DNA of 64,000 bases from Rhinopomastus cyanomelas (taxonomy: Eukaryota > Chordata > Aves > Bucerotiformes > Rhinopomastidae): assembly GCA_013400115.1 (NCBI GenBank), contig VXBP01001802.1, positions 62,001 to 126,000 of the forward strand. Reading direction: 5' to 3'. The stretch's first letter is position 1, and every line of letters starts with the position of its first letter. A program made the translations under genes and the position numbers. Of the stretch, positions 24,467 to 36,100 are shown piece after piece. The notes under the pieces are model-generated. The model saw only the letters and a list, made by a program, of their open reading frames with translations. It was not told where the DNA came from and ran no database searches.

Positions 24467-24884
24467 CACGAGACGGACGCCGGCGGCTGGCTCGCGGACT
24501 CGGGGTGGGGAGGCCACAAGAGTCTGTGCCCTAGCCCTGTGCTCTGTGACCTGATCAGGCAAACTGGGCTTTAGCGCAGGCAGGAGGCACAGAGATGCCT
24601 CCAGGGCCCTGCGTGTGGGCACTGAGCACCAGCCGCCTAGTCTGGAGAGGAGCCAGACTGGGGCCTGTCCTGCTCTCATCCCCTGCAAGGAGCCTGGTTT
24701 CCAGGCCGGGAGAGAGAGACCTTTGCCCGAGGTGAATCGTGTGGATTGCAGTGGCTGGCACGGGCTCCGTGCATCTTGGGCCACCAGCCTCTTTGTGAAG
24801 GGGGTCTGGCAGGTGGGGTCCTGCAGCCGTGCGGGTGCCCAGCAAATCCCGTGGGGAGGGTGTCTTTGTACCGTGGGTGCTGAC

Positions 24885-24890
24885 ATTAAA
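24885..24890 (+). terminator. EARS2 polyadenylation signal (ATTAAA)
   Basis: ATTAAA 419 bases after the stop codon, followed by a GT/T-rich stretch within 40 bases. It closes the EARS2 transcript before the GGA2 remains begin. Confidence 0.6.
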
Positions 24891-25249
24891 ACGGGGGTGC
24901 TGGAGCTGCCGGCCTCTCGGCTGCCCGTGTGCTGCAGTGAGCTGCTCCGAGCTGGGGACTGTCCACCCTGGGTCACGCACGTGGTTCTGCCAAAAGTAGC
25001 TCCGCTGGGAGGCTGAGGAGCTTTAGTCCCTCTTTCTGGGTGCTGGCCGTTTAATTCTCAAACCGCCGAGCTGCCTCCTGCTCCTGGCTCTGGGGAGGAG
25101 CAGGCGGAGTGGGCTGGGGGTGTGGGGGGCCAGCCCGCGCCCCGTGAACACTCGAGTGGGAGGCCCGTGGGGCCGGCGGCAGCCCGTAAAGAGCGACGGC
25201 GGGTGGATCCCCTTCCTGCTCGCGGCGGGGTGGAGCGGAGCGAGAGCCC

Positions 25250-26628
25250 ATGGCCGGCGCCGGGGAGCTGGAGCTGTGGCTCAGTGGGTGGGGCTGGGGG
25301 CCCCAGTCGGGTGGGCGATCCAGCGCCACGAGGGTGGCGATGGCGGGCGCTGCCTTAACGGCTGCGCTTCCCGCTCCCTGTCTCCTGCCCCTCGCCGGTC
25401 GCAGTGGTGGAGCAGACGGAGCCGACCAAGCCTGTTGTCTCAGCTGAGCTCTGCTCTGGGACGGGCGCTCGCTGCCGAGGGTGACCCTGCGGCCGTGATC
25501 CAGCACCGCGAGCTCTGCGGCGGCGGGTCCTGGGGGAGCTGCCTCAGCGCTTTCTAACGGCTCTTGTGCTGCTGCTGCCAGCGCCTGCTTGCGCCCGACC
25601 TGGGCTCTGAGCTGCTCCGGTGGCTGCACGGTCAGTGGGACCTGCCAGCCCGGGGTGGGCAGGCTTGCTGGGCACCCACAGGGGCTGCAGAGAGGTGTGG
25701 GCCAGGGGGTGGGGGTTCATGCCGAGGAATGGGCTGTGACAGAGCGCCGTGACCTCAGCAGCTCCTTGGCCAAGGGCTCCGGCTGTGGGGCCCTGCAGGG
25801 CAGCCCTGTTAGCTCAGCCTGGGCTTTGGCTTTCACAGAGGTGGGAGATCGCCGCCGGGGCTTCCCCAGTGTCCTTGGCAGTCTGGCCTTGGTGGGAGGG
25901 GGCAGGAGCTAGTGAGGCCGCTGCCTTGCCAGAGCTTGGGGATCCTCGGGGCAGAATCAGCAGCGCTCGGCTTTTCTCGTGGGAAGCTGCGCGTTGCCCA
26001 GCTCCACTCTGCTGCTCCCCAGCCCTTCGCTTGCGCCGAGGCTGCTGGCACACAAGATCCTGTGCCCTGCAGCACAGGACTGTCTGCCGGGAAGACGTTC
26101 ATGTGCAGGCTGGGGACAGTGTGTTGCAGTAGATAAGCGGAGCTGCCTGGCCTGTCTGTACCCAGCTCAGTGGCTGGCGATGCCCACAGGCCCTCCCACT
26201 GCTCCTTTTGTTTTCCCCTTCAGACCATGAGAATAAAGTTGCAGCCAGTGTCCGGCTCAGAGCTGCCTGCCTTCAGCCCTCTCCAGCCGCCCGCGCTGGT
26301 GTCGCAGGGCCTGCTCCTCTCCAACCCACACGGGGTATGTGCAACAGAGTGGGCTGCTGGCAGAGCTCGGGAGGTCCCTGTGGTGGGAGGGGTGTTTGTG
26401 TGAGAGCTGCAGGAATCTGCACGTGTGACCTGGCCCTCTGCCTGTTCCTTTTTCTCACAGGAAGCCATCTGACTCAGATACAAACTGGTGCTCACACAGG
26501 GTGTGCAGCCCATCACTGAGGTGGGAAAGCTGACCGGCTTCCCCAGAGCAGAGCTGTGGGGCAGCGGCCCAAGCTCAGCAGGGCTGGATGTCTCTCTGCT
26601 GGCACGCAGCCCCCACATCGTCAGCTGA
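25250..26628 (+). pseudogene. GGA2: Degraded remains of GGA2 (Golgi-localised, gamma-ear, ARF-binding clathrin adaptor)
   Basis: Only scattered pieces of a roughly 600-residue, 17-exon adaptor gene survive in 1.4 kb, in the position (EARS2-GGA2-COG7) and orientation expected from human. (1) 25250-25283: ATG plus AGAGELELWL ending at a GTGGGT donor, matching the first coding exon (human LELWLN). (2) 26039-26080: RLLAHKILCP, matching VHS-domain RLLAHKIQSP, then a loss of about 13 codons, a frameshift and a weakly similar patch to 26140 with a stop. (3) 26224-26334: intact penultimate exon of the gamma-ear domain (IKLQPVSGSELPAFSPL, donor GTATGT). (4) 26461-26628: last exon, reading EAI, then TGA at 26470-26472 where the family has Arg, then LRYKLVLTQGVQPITEVGK. 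The TGA fits a CGA-to-TGA change. GAT domain, hinge and most of VHS are absent. Best read as a unitary pseudogene. A misassembled or still-transcribed remnant is possible. Confidence 0.72.
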
Positions 26629-26848
26629 GGCAGTAGTGCTGGTCTGGACTCTGCAGCGGCTCCTTCCCTCGGGGTCTGCCATCGCCTCCTGTTTGGTTTC
26701 TGTGCACGTGTCTGGCAGGAGTGGGAGCTGGCTGCTCTGCCATCGCCTTTCCCTGCAGGACGAGAGCCCCAGACCCTTAATGCTTCTGCCGCGCAGGTGT
26801 TTCCTGCTGCTTTCGGGGCCAATTTCTCTGCTTCCCTCTTATTTTTGA

Positions 26849-26854
26849 ATTAAA
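26849..26854 (+). terminator. Residual polyadenylation signal downstream of the GGA2 remains (ATTAAA)
   Basis: ATTAAA lies 220 bases beyond the end of the last GGA2-like frame and before the COG7 promoter. It fits a leftover 3' end, but such hexamers also occur by chance. Confidence 0.4.
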
Positions 26855-26899
26855 AGTGCAAACGTACGTGCCCAGGCAGCCCTTGTAGCTGAGAGCTGG

Positions 26900-27176
26900 G
26901 CATCACGGCAGGGGCAGCGCCAGGGCGCTGTCTGCCCTGGGCTGGCAGGCGCTGCTGGTTCGGGCTAGGGGCGCCGAGCCAGGCCGGGCCTGCGGGGCCA
27001 GGGGCGGGCTCTGGAAGCCCTCGGTGGTTCGGGCCCGGGCCGGGAGGGCTCCGCGCAGCCGGTTCCGGTTGCCCCCGCGAGGCCCCGCCCAGCCGCGCCG
27101 GCTACGGCGGCCGGGAGGGGCCCTACGGCGGCCGGCGGGGACGTGGCGCTCGGTGGCCGCGGGCCCGGGGCGGGCG
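26900..27176 (+). promoter_or_regulatory. COG7 5' flank, CpG island promoter
   Basis: G+C and CpG density rise sharply over the 250 bases before the COG7 ATG, with GC boxes (aggggcgggc near 27000, ccccgcccag near 27083) and no TATA box. This is a housekeeping-type promoter. Confidence 0.55.
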
Positions 27177-30100
27177 ATGGATTTCTCGCGGTTCCTGTCG
27201 GACGAGTTCGACGTGAAGCGCTGGGTGAACGCGGCCTTCCGCGCCGGCCAGCAGGAGGCCCCGGGCAAGGCGGACGCTCACGCCGCCACCCTGGTGATGA
27301 AGCTGCAGCTCTTCATCCAGGAGGTCAACAACGCTGTGGAGGGTGAGGAGAGCCACGCTGCCCCTGAGGAGCAGTTTCTTCCCCACAGGGGTTCCCCAGG
27401 CATGGCCCAGGCTGCCCAGGGCAGGGCGGGTGGGAGGGGTTGCGGGGACAGGGGTCAGCGGGGCCCCGGCAGGGCTGGGGGAGCACTTGGGCTCAAGGAT
27501 CCTGCAGGTGGTTTCCAGCCAGAAAGAACTCGGTGGTTCTGTGGGTCCAGCCCTGCTGCCATCAGGCAGCAGCGTTATGGACAGGAAATAAACAAAAGAG
27601 GGGAAGATTCTGTGATAAGGGGCTTGTTTGGCTTGTGAAGGTAAACCCAGAGCTTTGCTGCCTGGCACTTCTATTTTCAGGTACCGATGACTGTTTAAAG
27701 TCATTGGGAAGCTCCCTGTCCCCTCACTGCAGCCCTTGGTGTTTTGTAGAAACCAGCCAGCAGGCTCTGCAGAACATGCCCAGGGTCCTCCGGGAGCTGG
27801 AGGTCTTGAAGCAGGAGGCAACGTTCCTGAAGGAGCAGATGATCCTGGTTAAAGAAGATATCAAGAAATTTGAAGAAGACACGGCTCAGTCGATGCAGGC
27901 AGGTCCTTCTCCTGCAGGGTGCTTGTCTGCAGCCGCAAGTCTAGTGTGCAGCTTGATCTAGGGGATCCTGCTGTGGCAGGGGGATCGGACTGGATGATCT
28001 TTCAGGGTCCCTTCCAGTCCCTAGTGTCCTGTGATTCTGTGCAGGACTGTTCCCAGGAAACCACTCTGTGAGCTCAGGGTGGACAAAGCCCGTTCCTTTG
28101 ACATTAACAGTAGGAAAGCGTGTGACGCTGACCTGTGCAGTCTGTGTTTCCTTCGCAGCAGCTGCTCGTAGCTTGGTTTGGACAGAGCAGCTCCTGCTTG
28201 ACTGGAGATGCTTCCTCTACCTGGAATTTCTGGGGCCTGTCTTTCAGGCAGAGCAAATACTGAGGGTAGAAGCCCTGAATGCAGCGGGCCTTTTGTCTCT
28301 GGCAGCTGGTTTGCTGCCTCTGGCTCTTCCAGCCAAGCCCGTGCTCCTCGTAAGCGGGCGGGATGTGCTCGTGCGGTCGTTCCAATTCACAGCAAAATCG
28401 CTCCCCCAATGCGGCCGCCTCTGGCCGTCGTCTTCTGGCTCAATGAGCGGTGTTTGGTCTTCAGGTCCTGGTGGAGATCGACCGGGTGAAATCCAGGATG
28501 CAGTTGGCTGCAGAGTCGCTTCAGGAAGCGGATAAGTGGAGCACGCTGAGTGCAGATATTGAAGAGACTCTTAAAACACAGGTGGGTGCCTGGTTAGCAC
28601 TCTTTGTGCCGTCAGCTCCCCGGGGAAGCTGGTTAAAGTAGCCCTTTGAGGTGGCTCGGGCAGGTGCCTGCTTGGAAGTCGTCCTTACGGACCCGCTCTG
28701 GGTGCTCTCTGAGGCCCCGTGGGTGACGGGGCGCCTTTCCCTGCGGCAGGACGTGGCTGTCATCTCGGCCAAGCTCACGAGCATGCAGAGCAGCCTGGCG
28801 ATGCTGGTGGATACGCCCGACTACTCGGAGAAGTGTGTGCACCTCGAGGCTCTGAAGAACCGCCTGGAGGCCATGGCCAGCCCTCAGATCGTGGCTGCTT
28901 TTAACTCCCAGTCTGTAGGTCAGGACCTCTTGGTGAAGTGAAATGTTGTTTGGGTGGGGGGTTCATGTCCTGGAGGCCCCAGGTGCTGCATCATGGGCTT
29001 TCTCTGGTCAGCCAGATGCCATGTCTGCTCCCTGCTCATGTCTCAGAGTGGGTCTGAAGTGGTTCCACTGCTGTCTGAGAGATTCAGCAATCAAAAGGTG
29101 ACAGTGTTTTCCTGTCTGCACCATAAGAGACTGAACAGTGATCTCATTAATGTCTGTGAATGTGTGAAGGGTGGGTGTGAGGAGGATGGAGCCAGGCTCT
29201 GCGCAGGGGCACCCAGTGACAGGACAAGGGGCAGCGGGTGTGAGCTGGAGCACAGGAGGTTCCCCATCAGTGTGAGAAGGACCTTGTTCCCAGTGAGGGT
29301 GCCAGAGCCCTGGCAGGGGCTGCCCAGGGGGGTTGTGGAGTCTCCTCCTCTGGAGACATTTCAAACCCTCCTGACCACGTTCCTGTGCGACTGGATCTGG
29401 GGGGTCCTGCTGTGGGTGGGGGATGGGACCGGGTGATCTGTGGAGGTCCCTTCCCACCCCTAATGACTGGATCTAGGGGATCCTGCTGTGTCAGGGGGTT
29501 GGACTGGATGGTCTTCGGAGGTCCCTTCTAATCCTTAGCGCTCTGTGACTGATTGTGCCCAGATGCCCTTGAAGGAGGGTTCTGTTGCTCAGTCAGGCTC
29601 TGGTCGCTCTCTCCTCACTGCCCTCACTTTGTTTTGTTCAGATCAGGCCAGAACGTTTGTTAAAGTCTTCACGGAAATCGACCGGATGCCCCAGCTCCTG
29701 GCCTACTACTACAAGTGCCACAAGGTGGGTGGGTGGTGTTTTGCTGCGGAGGAGTAAACCCCGAGTTCTTCCTTGGCCTGCGCTGTAGAGGGAGCTGCTC
29801 CCTCAGGTATTTGCCCGTCCAGAGCAGGATGGGACCTGTTCCAACCTCTTCCACCTGCCGTTCTCTGCCTTCTCTTTGTGGCTCCTGCCAGCTTTGGTTA
29901 CCCCTGTGTCTGCAGAGTCGTTCCCGGGTCAGGGCGTGTGTTCCCTTCATGAGCAGGCACAGGACGTGTGTATTCTGCTCGGTGTCCCTGTGCCGCCTCT
30001 GCTCGGTGTCCCTGTGCCGCCTCTGCTCGGTGTCCCTGTGCCGCCTCTGCTCGGTGTCCCTGTGCCGCCTCTGCTCGGTGTCCCTGTGCCTCCTCTGCTC

Positions 30101-33100
30101 GGTGTCCCTGTGCCGCCTCTGCTCGGTGTCCCTGTGCCGCCTCTGCTCGGTGTCCCTGTGCCTCCTCATTCCATGGCTGCGTCAGCAGTGACTCGATTGC
30201 TGCAGCCCGTCAGCTGCTGCCTTCTGTAGAGTCTTTTCAGGTCAGATTAAAAGCTGGAATTCCAGACAGTTCTGTAGCCACCACCTGATCCTCAGACTTC
30301 TCTCATGACTCTGACTTCTGAGGATTAAGTTCGAGGCAGGGGCTTGCCAAGCGTTTCAGCTCTTGGGCTGGGATATCAGTAACAGCCTCCTTTTGTGAGA
30401 AAAATGCCGGCGTTAATGCGACCTTGGCATCAGCTCCGCAGCCCCCGAGGGAAGCCCAGAGCCCTCTCCCGCAGCGGTGCGGCCGGAGCCTGGGCAGAGG
30501 AGCGAGGGCCGGGCTCTGCGCGGGGCGTTCTCGGTTGGAAATGGCTGGGCCCGCGGCCTCGCGGCTCTCCTCTCAGGGTGGCTCCTACTCGCCCCGCAGG
30601 TGCAGCTGGTGGCCGTGTGGCAGGATCTGTGCCAGAGCGACGCGAGCCTGGATCGGCAGCTGACCGAGCTCTACGACACCCTCCTGGGGACCTGGCACTC
30701 GCAGCTCCAGTGGGCGGCTCAGGTGCGGTGACTGGTGGGCCCTGGGGCGGGCTGCGGGAGGGGCTGGACGCGGTTCCCCGTTGGTGGGGGAGGCGTGAAG
30801 CCTTGGCTCTCGCGGCGCCCGCCTGCCCGCGCCACCGCCAGCAAGGTTGCCGCGTTATTGACAGTAAAGCTGCTCTATCGCCTCCATCTCTATCTGAAGC
30901 GAGATCTGATTTTCGCTGTTACAAGTGGGTGCTGTTGCAAGACGGCTGAAATGCCTGAGCTGCTTTATCGCTTGGCCCGGGGCAGCCCGCAAGGTCACGC
31001 TGGACTGATCCCGGCGGCTCGGCAGGACGTCTGAGGGCTGCTGCCGCCGCCCTGGGAGCCCAGGTAGCCGCTTTTCCCGCCAGCGCGGATGTGGGAGCCA
31101 AACCCAGGTGCTGTCCTTCGGTGAAAGGAAGCAATAACTCCTTATGGTGGAGGTTTTGGTCCACGCAGGGTAGGAGATCCTTGTCTCCTCCCGGGGGGCC
31201 CCGCTGCAAGCGCCGGGCTGTTCTGCAGAGGGGCTCTGTGTCTCCTTGAGATGTTTTCTGCCCAATGACTCGGCGTGAGTTGCACGTCAGGCGTCAGCTC
31301 AGACTTCAGCAGGGAGTCTCTGAGCTGGGGATGGCGAGAGCGCTGGCACGCTGGGGAGAGCCCGCGGGGCTCAGTCTCTTGTGCTGCTTCTGGCTGGAGA
31401 GTTCTCGGGCCTTCCTGGTGCTGACCCAGGCTCTCCAAGCGAACGAGCGAGAAATGGGCTGGCAGACAAGTCCCGGGGAGGGCTGTGACACACTGTGCTA
31501 GTGGAGCAGAGGGTGGCACTGGTAAATAGTCCTGGCTGATAATGGCCTCGCTGACCTTCCTGGTGCAGGGTTCTGACTGTCCGAGCGGTCATTTGGCTCC
31601 TGGTCCAGTACCGCTTCAGCCTATTGAACCAGTCCCGTGTCAACAGTGCTCTGGTTTCAGTTGCCTTCTCTGCCAGGGTGGTTGGTAAGGTCACGGAATC
31701 ACACAGTCACTCGGGTTGGAAAAGAGTGGATCAGTGAGTCCAACCACCAACCCCGCTCCACAAGACCACCCCTAGAACAGATCCCCCAGCGCCACATCTC
31801 AGCAACTTCTAAACCCACCCAGGGATGGGGACTCAACCCCCACCCTGGGCAGCCCAGTCCAGGGCCTGACCACTCTCTCTGGGGACAATTTCTTCCTCAT
31901 CTGCAATCTGACCCTCCTCTGTTGGAGCTGGAAGCTCTTCCCTCTGCTTCTGTTGCCAGTGACCTGTGAGAAGAGCCCAGCACCAGCATCTCTGCAGGGT
32001 CCTTTGAGATGGTTGTGGAGAGCAGTGAGGTCTCCCCTCAGCCTCCTCTTCCTCAAACTCAACAGCCCCAACTCTCTCCATCTCTCCTCATCAGACTGAT
32101 TGTCCAGGCCCTTCTGCAGCTCCATTGCCCCGCTCTGCCCTCAATATCACCCTTGTCCTGAGGTGCCCCAAGCTGGACCCAGTGCTCAAGGTGCAGCCTC
32201 CCCGGTGCTGAGCTCAGACTACTACAGTGCCCGTGTGCTCAGTTCAGTCTGTGACCTGCACCCGTCTGCTGCTGTCGTGGTTGCTGCATTCCCAGCACAG
32301 CTTCAGCCACAGACAGGTACTGACCGGGCCACCGGGGTGCCCTGTGTGCTGGGGCAGCGGGGTCCTCCCACTTCTAGCCGGCCGTCTGGGGAGTCTTTTG
32401 CCCCTTGTGGGATTTCTCAAAGCTCCTGTCGTTAGAGGACTCTGTTAGTGCTCAGAATGCCACCCTCTCCGTCGCTGTGTCACTCGTTAGCAGTTAATTT
32501 CCCATTAATTCTTTGTTAAAACGAGGCAGAGTTTCTGCACCGGCTGCGGACAGTTGCAGGTCAGGCTGCTGCTTCCTCCACCCGGCCCCGGCAGCCGGTC
32601 TCTGCTAGCACCCTTAGCAGACCCTCTGGCCTGCCTCTCCTCTGCTCCAGGAGCCCGAGGCCGTGGGACAGGGCACTGAAGGAGGCTGAGGAGGCCACAG
32701 TTGCCCTGGGAAGGGAGTGCTGCTGGTGCAGGCTCCTTCTGCCGGCAGCACCGGTTCGGAGGGTTGGGGATGGCATCAGCCCCTGGACAGATGGAACCTG
32801 CTGGGTTTGGAGTGGGTCAGTCTGCCCTTGTCCTTGCTGGGACAGAGACACGTGGCTTCTGCGCTGTGGGGCTCTGTGGAGGCCGCTGCTCTCGCTCCTC
32901 CCGTCTCCCTCGGAGGCAGCAGTGCTTCCAACAGCAGCCTTCCTGCTCCCACAGGTGTTCAGGAACCCGCACGAGATTGTGACTGTGCTGCTGATCCAGA
33001 CTCTGGGAGCGCTGGTGCCCTCCATCCCCGTGTGCCTCAGCACCGCTTTGGAGAGGACGGGCCAGGAAGCCAAGCTGAGCAAGCTGCTGGAGCTCTACGA

Positions 33101-36100
33101 GGCCACCGTCCACTTTGCCAAAGGGCTGGAAGTAGCCATGCTGCCGAGCCTGAGTAAGGCTGAGCGTCCTGTTCTGCCCTGCCGGCTGCGTTGTCCGGTG
33201 CTTCGTGGGGCTGTGTCCAGCCCCGCGGGGCGGGGGGTTGTCCGTGCGACGGCGGTGCCCGGTTGCCCGCGCTGGCACCTTGGTGGGCGGCTGCAGCTGG
33301 CCGGGGGGACGGTGCCCGCGGCTCTCCTCCGGCAGCCTGAGCGCTCTGCTCGGCCTAACGGACGAGGAGGCGTCTCCGGGGAGGCTCTGCCAAAGCCTCT
33401 GCGGGAGGGAGCGCGCAGGGCACGGAGGTTGGGGGGTTCCCTGGGTCCTGCTGGCAGGCGGCACCCGGGGGAGCCTTCGGCGGTGCTCCGGCTGCCCTGG
33501 AACCCGGGGACGAGGCAGGGCCAGAGGAGCTCTGAGCCGCCGGCAGCCGCGTCCCCGGGCAGCACCCCCGGGGCCGGATTCGCCCTGCGCTTGCCCCGCG
33601 TTGTTTGCCCTCTCCTCTTGGCCGCAGCTGCTGGATAATCCCCGCAGCCCACAGAGAGGGAGGCGCGCTGTTGACAGAGGGATCTGCCCGGCGTGAACCC
33701 GGGGCTATTTATAGCCCTTTATTAGGCTTCGGAGAGCGGGTGTGGGAAGGTCCCCCGCTGGAGCTGACGGAGCGGCGTTCGGGCCGCGCTGCCTGGGCTT
33801 GGCTCCTCGTGGCCTGTTCCGAGCCACCGCAAGCCGGGTTCCTGCTGGGCACGTGAATGACGGGTTGGGGTAGTCGTCACTGCGTCTGTCGGCTCTGAGC
33901 TCGACCTCCTGTTGGACCTTTTGTGCCCGTGGCTCAGCTTAACTAGTGGGTCCCGACAGGAAGGGTTAGAAGGGCCTCGGGAAAGTGGTGTCAGGCCGCA
34001 GAGGACGGGGGAGCAGGGGGCAGCTGTCTGAGCTGCCACCAGAGTGGGTTGCAGAAGCCCAAACGCCGGAGTCTTGGCTTCCAGCCGTCGCTGTGGGGCT
34101 GAGCGGTTTGGGAAGAGCAGAAAGGCCAGGTGACTCAGCAGAGGGGAGTCAGGCCAGTTCCTACCCCTGTGTGTGCGAGGGGAGGGTTCGCTCGTGATTC
34201 ATACGATAATGTGGGCTGGAAGGGACCCGGGGGCCTGGCCTAGCCCAGCCTCCTGCTCCAAGCAGGGTCCGCTGAGAGGCCGCGCCGTGGTGCTCGGGGT
34301 CTCGCTCAGCCTGGTCCCGAAGCCGTCTGCGCTCGGAGCGGGGGCAGCTCTGGGCACCCTGCTCCTTTGTCCTTAGGCCGCTTTCCTCTGCGATCCAGCT
34401 GTGCTGCTGGATGGAGCTTGGCAGAGGTTCACGCTGGCAGCTGCTACCCAGATATGATTTGAGGAATAATCAGACCTGGGCTGGGCTGGGTTTGAGCTGG
34501 GGTTGGGTTGGGTTGGGTTTGGTTTGGTTTGGTTTGCAGCTCCCTGCTGGGCACCTGGCACTGAGAGGCAGCGTTCAGGTTCACCAGCGTCGTGAAGCCG
34601 GGCTCAGAGCCTGGAGCGGGTGTCAGGTGCTGTCAGTGTGAGCCGGGCGCTCCGGTCGGTGGCGGCTGCCCCTGTTGAAGTTGTGGGAGCAGTGGCTTCC
34701 CCTGCCCCACGGGTTCCAGTGCTTCCCCTGTGCTCCAGGCTGTCTGACAGCTTCTTGTTGCCCAGGCAGGTCTGGAGCAGCGGGTGGTCACGGCACGGTG
34801 GCGGGGGAGCACCCTGGGTTTAGGAAGCAGGCAGAGATCAGGACCTCGTTCCTGCGAGCGCGGGAAGAGCTGCCGGGCAGCCGGCCAAGCTGCAGGCACC
34901 AAGCTCTGCCCAGCAGCTGCGGCCTGTGCCTGTCCCGCGGCCTGTGGCCCCGTTTGTGAACTGAACACCCGACTCTTTGCAGAGGAGCAGAACCTGGTCA
35001 AGGTGACGGAGCTGGTGGACGCGGTGTACGGGCCCTACAAGCCCTATCAACTCGACTACGGAGGCCTGGAGGAAGAAAATCTGCTCATTCAGATCAGTGC
35101 GGTGCCCTTGGTGAGGGAGCGGCTCCCGGTCGGCGACCCGGGGAGAGGCTGGGTGCTGTGGCAGTCGCTCTCTGCCGTGGACGGGTCTGGCGGTGCCTCC
35201 TGCCTGCGGCCGCTTCTCTCGCTGTTAAATCTGCGTAGGAAGCTCGGGGCAGAGGGAGCTCTCTTGTCCCCCTCCACCCAGCCCCCGGCACAGTGCACCT
35301 GCTGGAGCAGACCTCACCCAAACGTCGCTGTCAGCTCCGGGTTCCGTCAGGTGTAGGGCAGGATGGGGGAGGAAGGGCCTTCAGGAGGGTGCAGCCGTTG
35401 GCAGAACTGTTGCTCCCTGAAGCCCTGGTGCCGCGGGCTGCGGCAGCCTGGCCGGGACTGGCAGCTGCTGTGCAGGAGGGGAGGGTGCCCAGAGGGACTG
35501 TCCTCTGGCCAGCGCCGGCGCTCGCTGGAAGGGCAGCGGGGCTCAGCTCTGCTCTTCTCGCTGTGCAGGAGCGCGGGGAGGTGATCGACTGCGTCCAGGA
35601 GCTGAACCATTCTGTCAGCAAGCTCTTCACCCTGGCTGCCGGGGCCGTCGACAACTGCGTTCAGCTCACCGACGGGCTGGGCGTGTGCGGGCTCCTCAGG
35701 GCCCTCAGAGCTCTCTTCACAAAGTAAGAGCTTCAGCCGGGGCGAGTGCCCGCTGTGCCCGCTGTGCCCGCTGTGCCCGCTGTGCCCGCTGTGCCCGCTG
35801 TGCCCGCTGTGCCCGCTGTGCCCGCTGTGCCCGCGGCTTTGGCGTCGATGAGAGGGGGCTGGGAGCGCACAGCGTCTGTAACCGTGACGGGGGCTGTGGG
35901 AGATGTTCTGCTGCTGCTCCCTCCGGGCTGGGCTGTGTCTTAGGGGGGAAATGGAAACGTTTCGTGGTGGAGAGGAGCTCTTCTCACAGGGTCCTGGAGC
36001 ATCGGGGCGGGAAGGGGCCTCAAAAGATCGCCCAGTGCCACCCGCCCAGCACAGCAGGATCCCCCAGAGCCAGTCACACAGGAACAGTCCAGGAGGGTGT

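Noticed and set aside
25557..25628. Possible extra GGA2 exon reading RLLAPDLGSELLRWLHG
   Set aside because: It has plausible splice sites on both sides, but similarity to the VHS segment around LSPKYLG is too weak to count.
29669..30288. Long repetitive frames on both strands with Cys/Arg/His-rich repeats
   Set aside because: They are produced by the 24-bp intronic minisatellite, whose length is a multiple of three.
34500..34537. Interstitial telomere repeat
   Set aside because: The unit is GGGTT/GGTTT, not TTAGGG.
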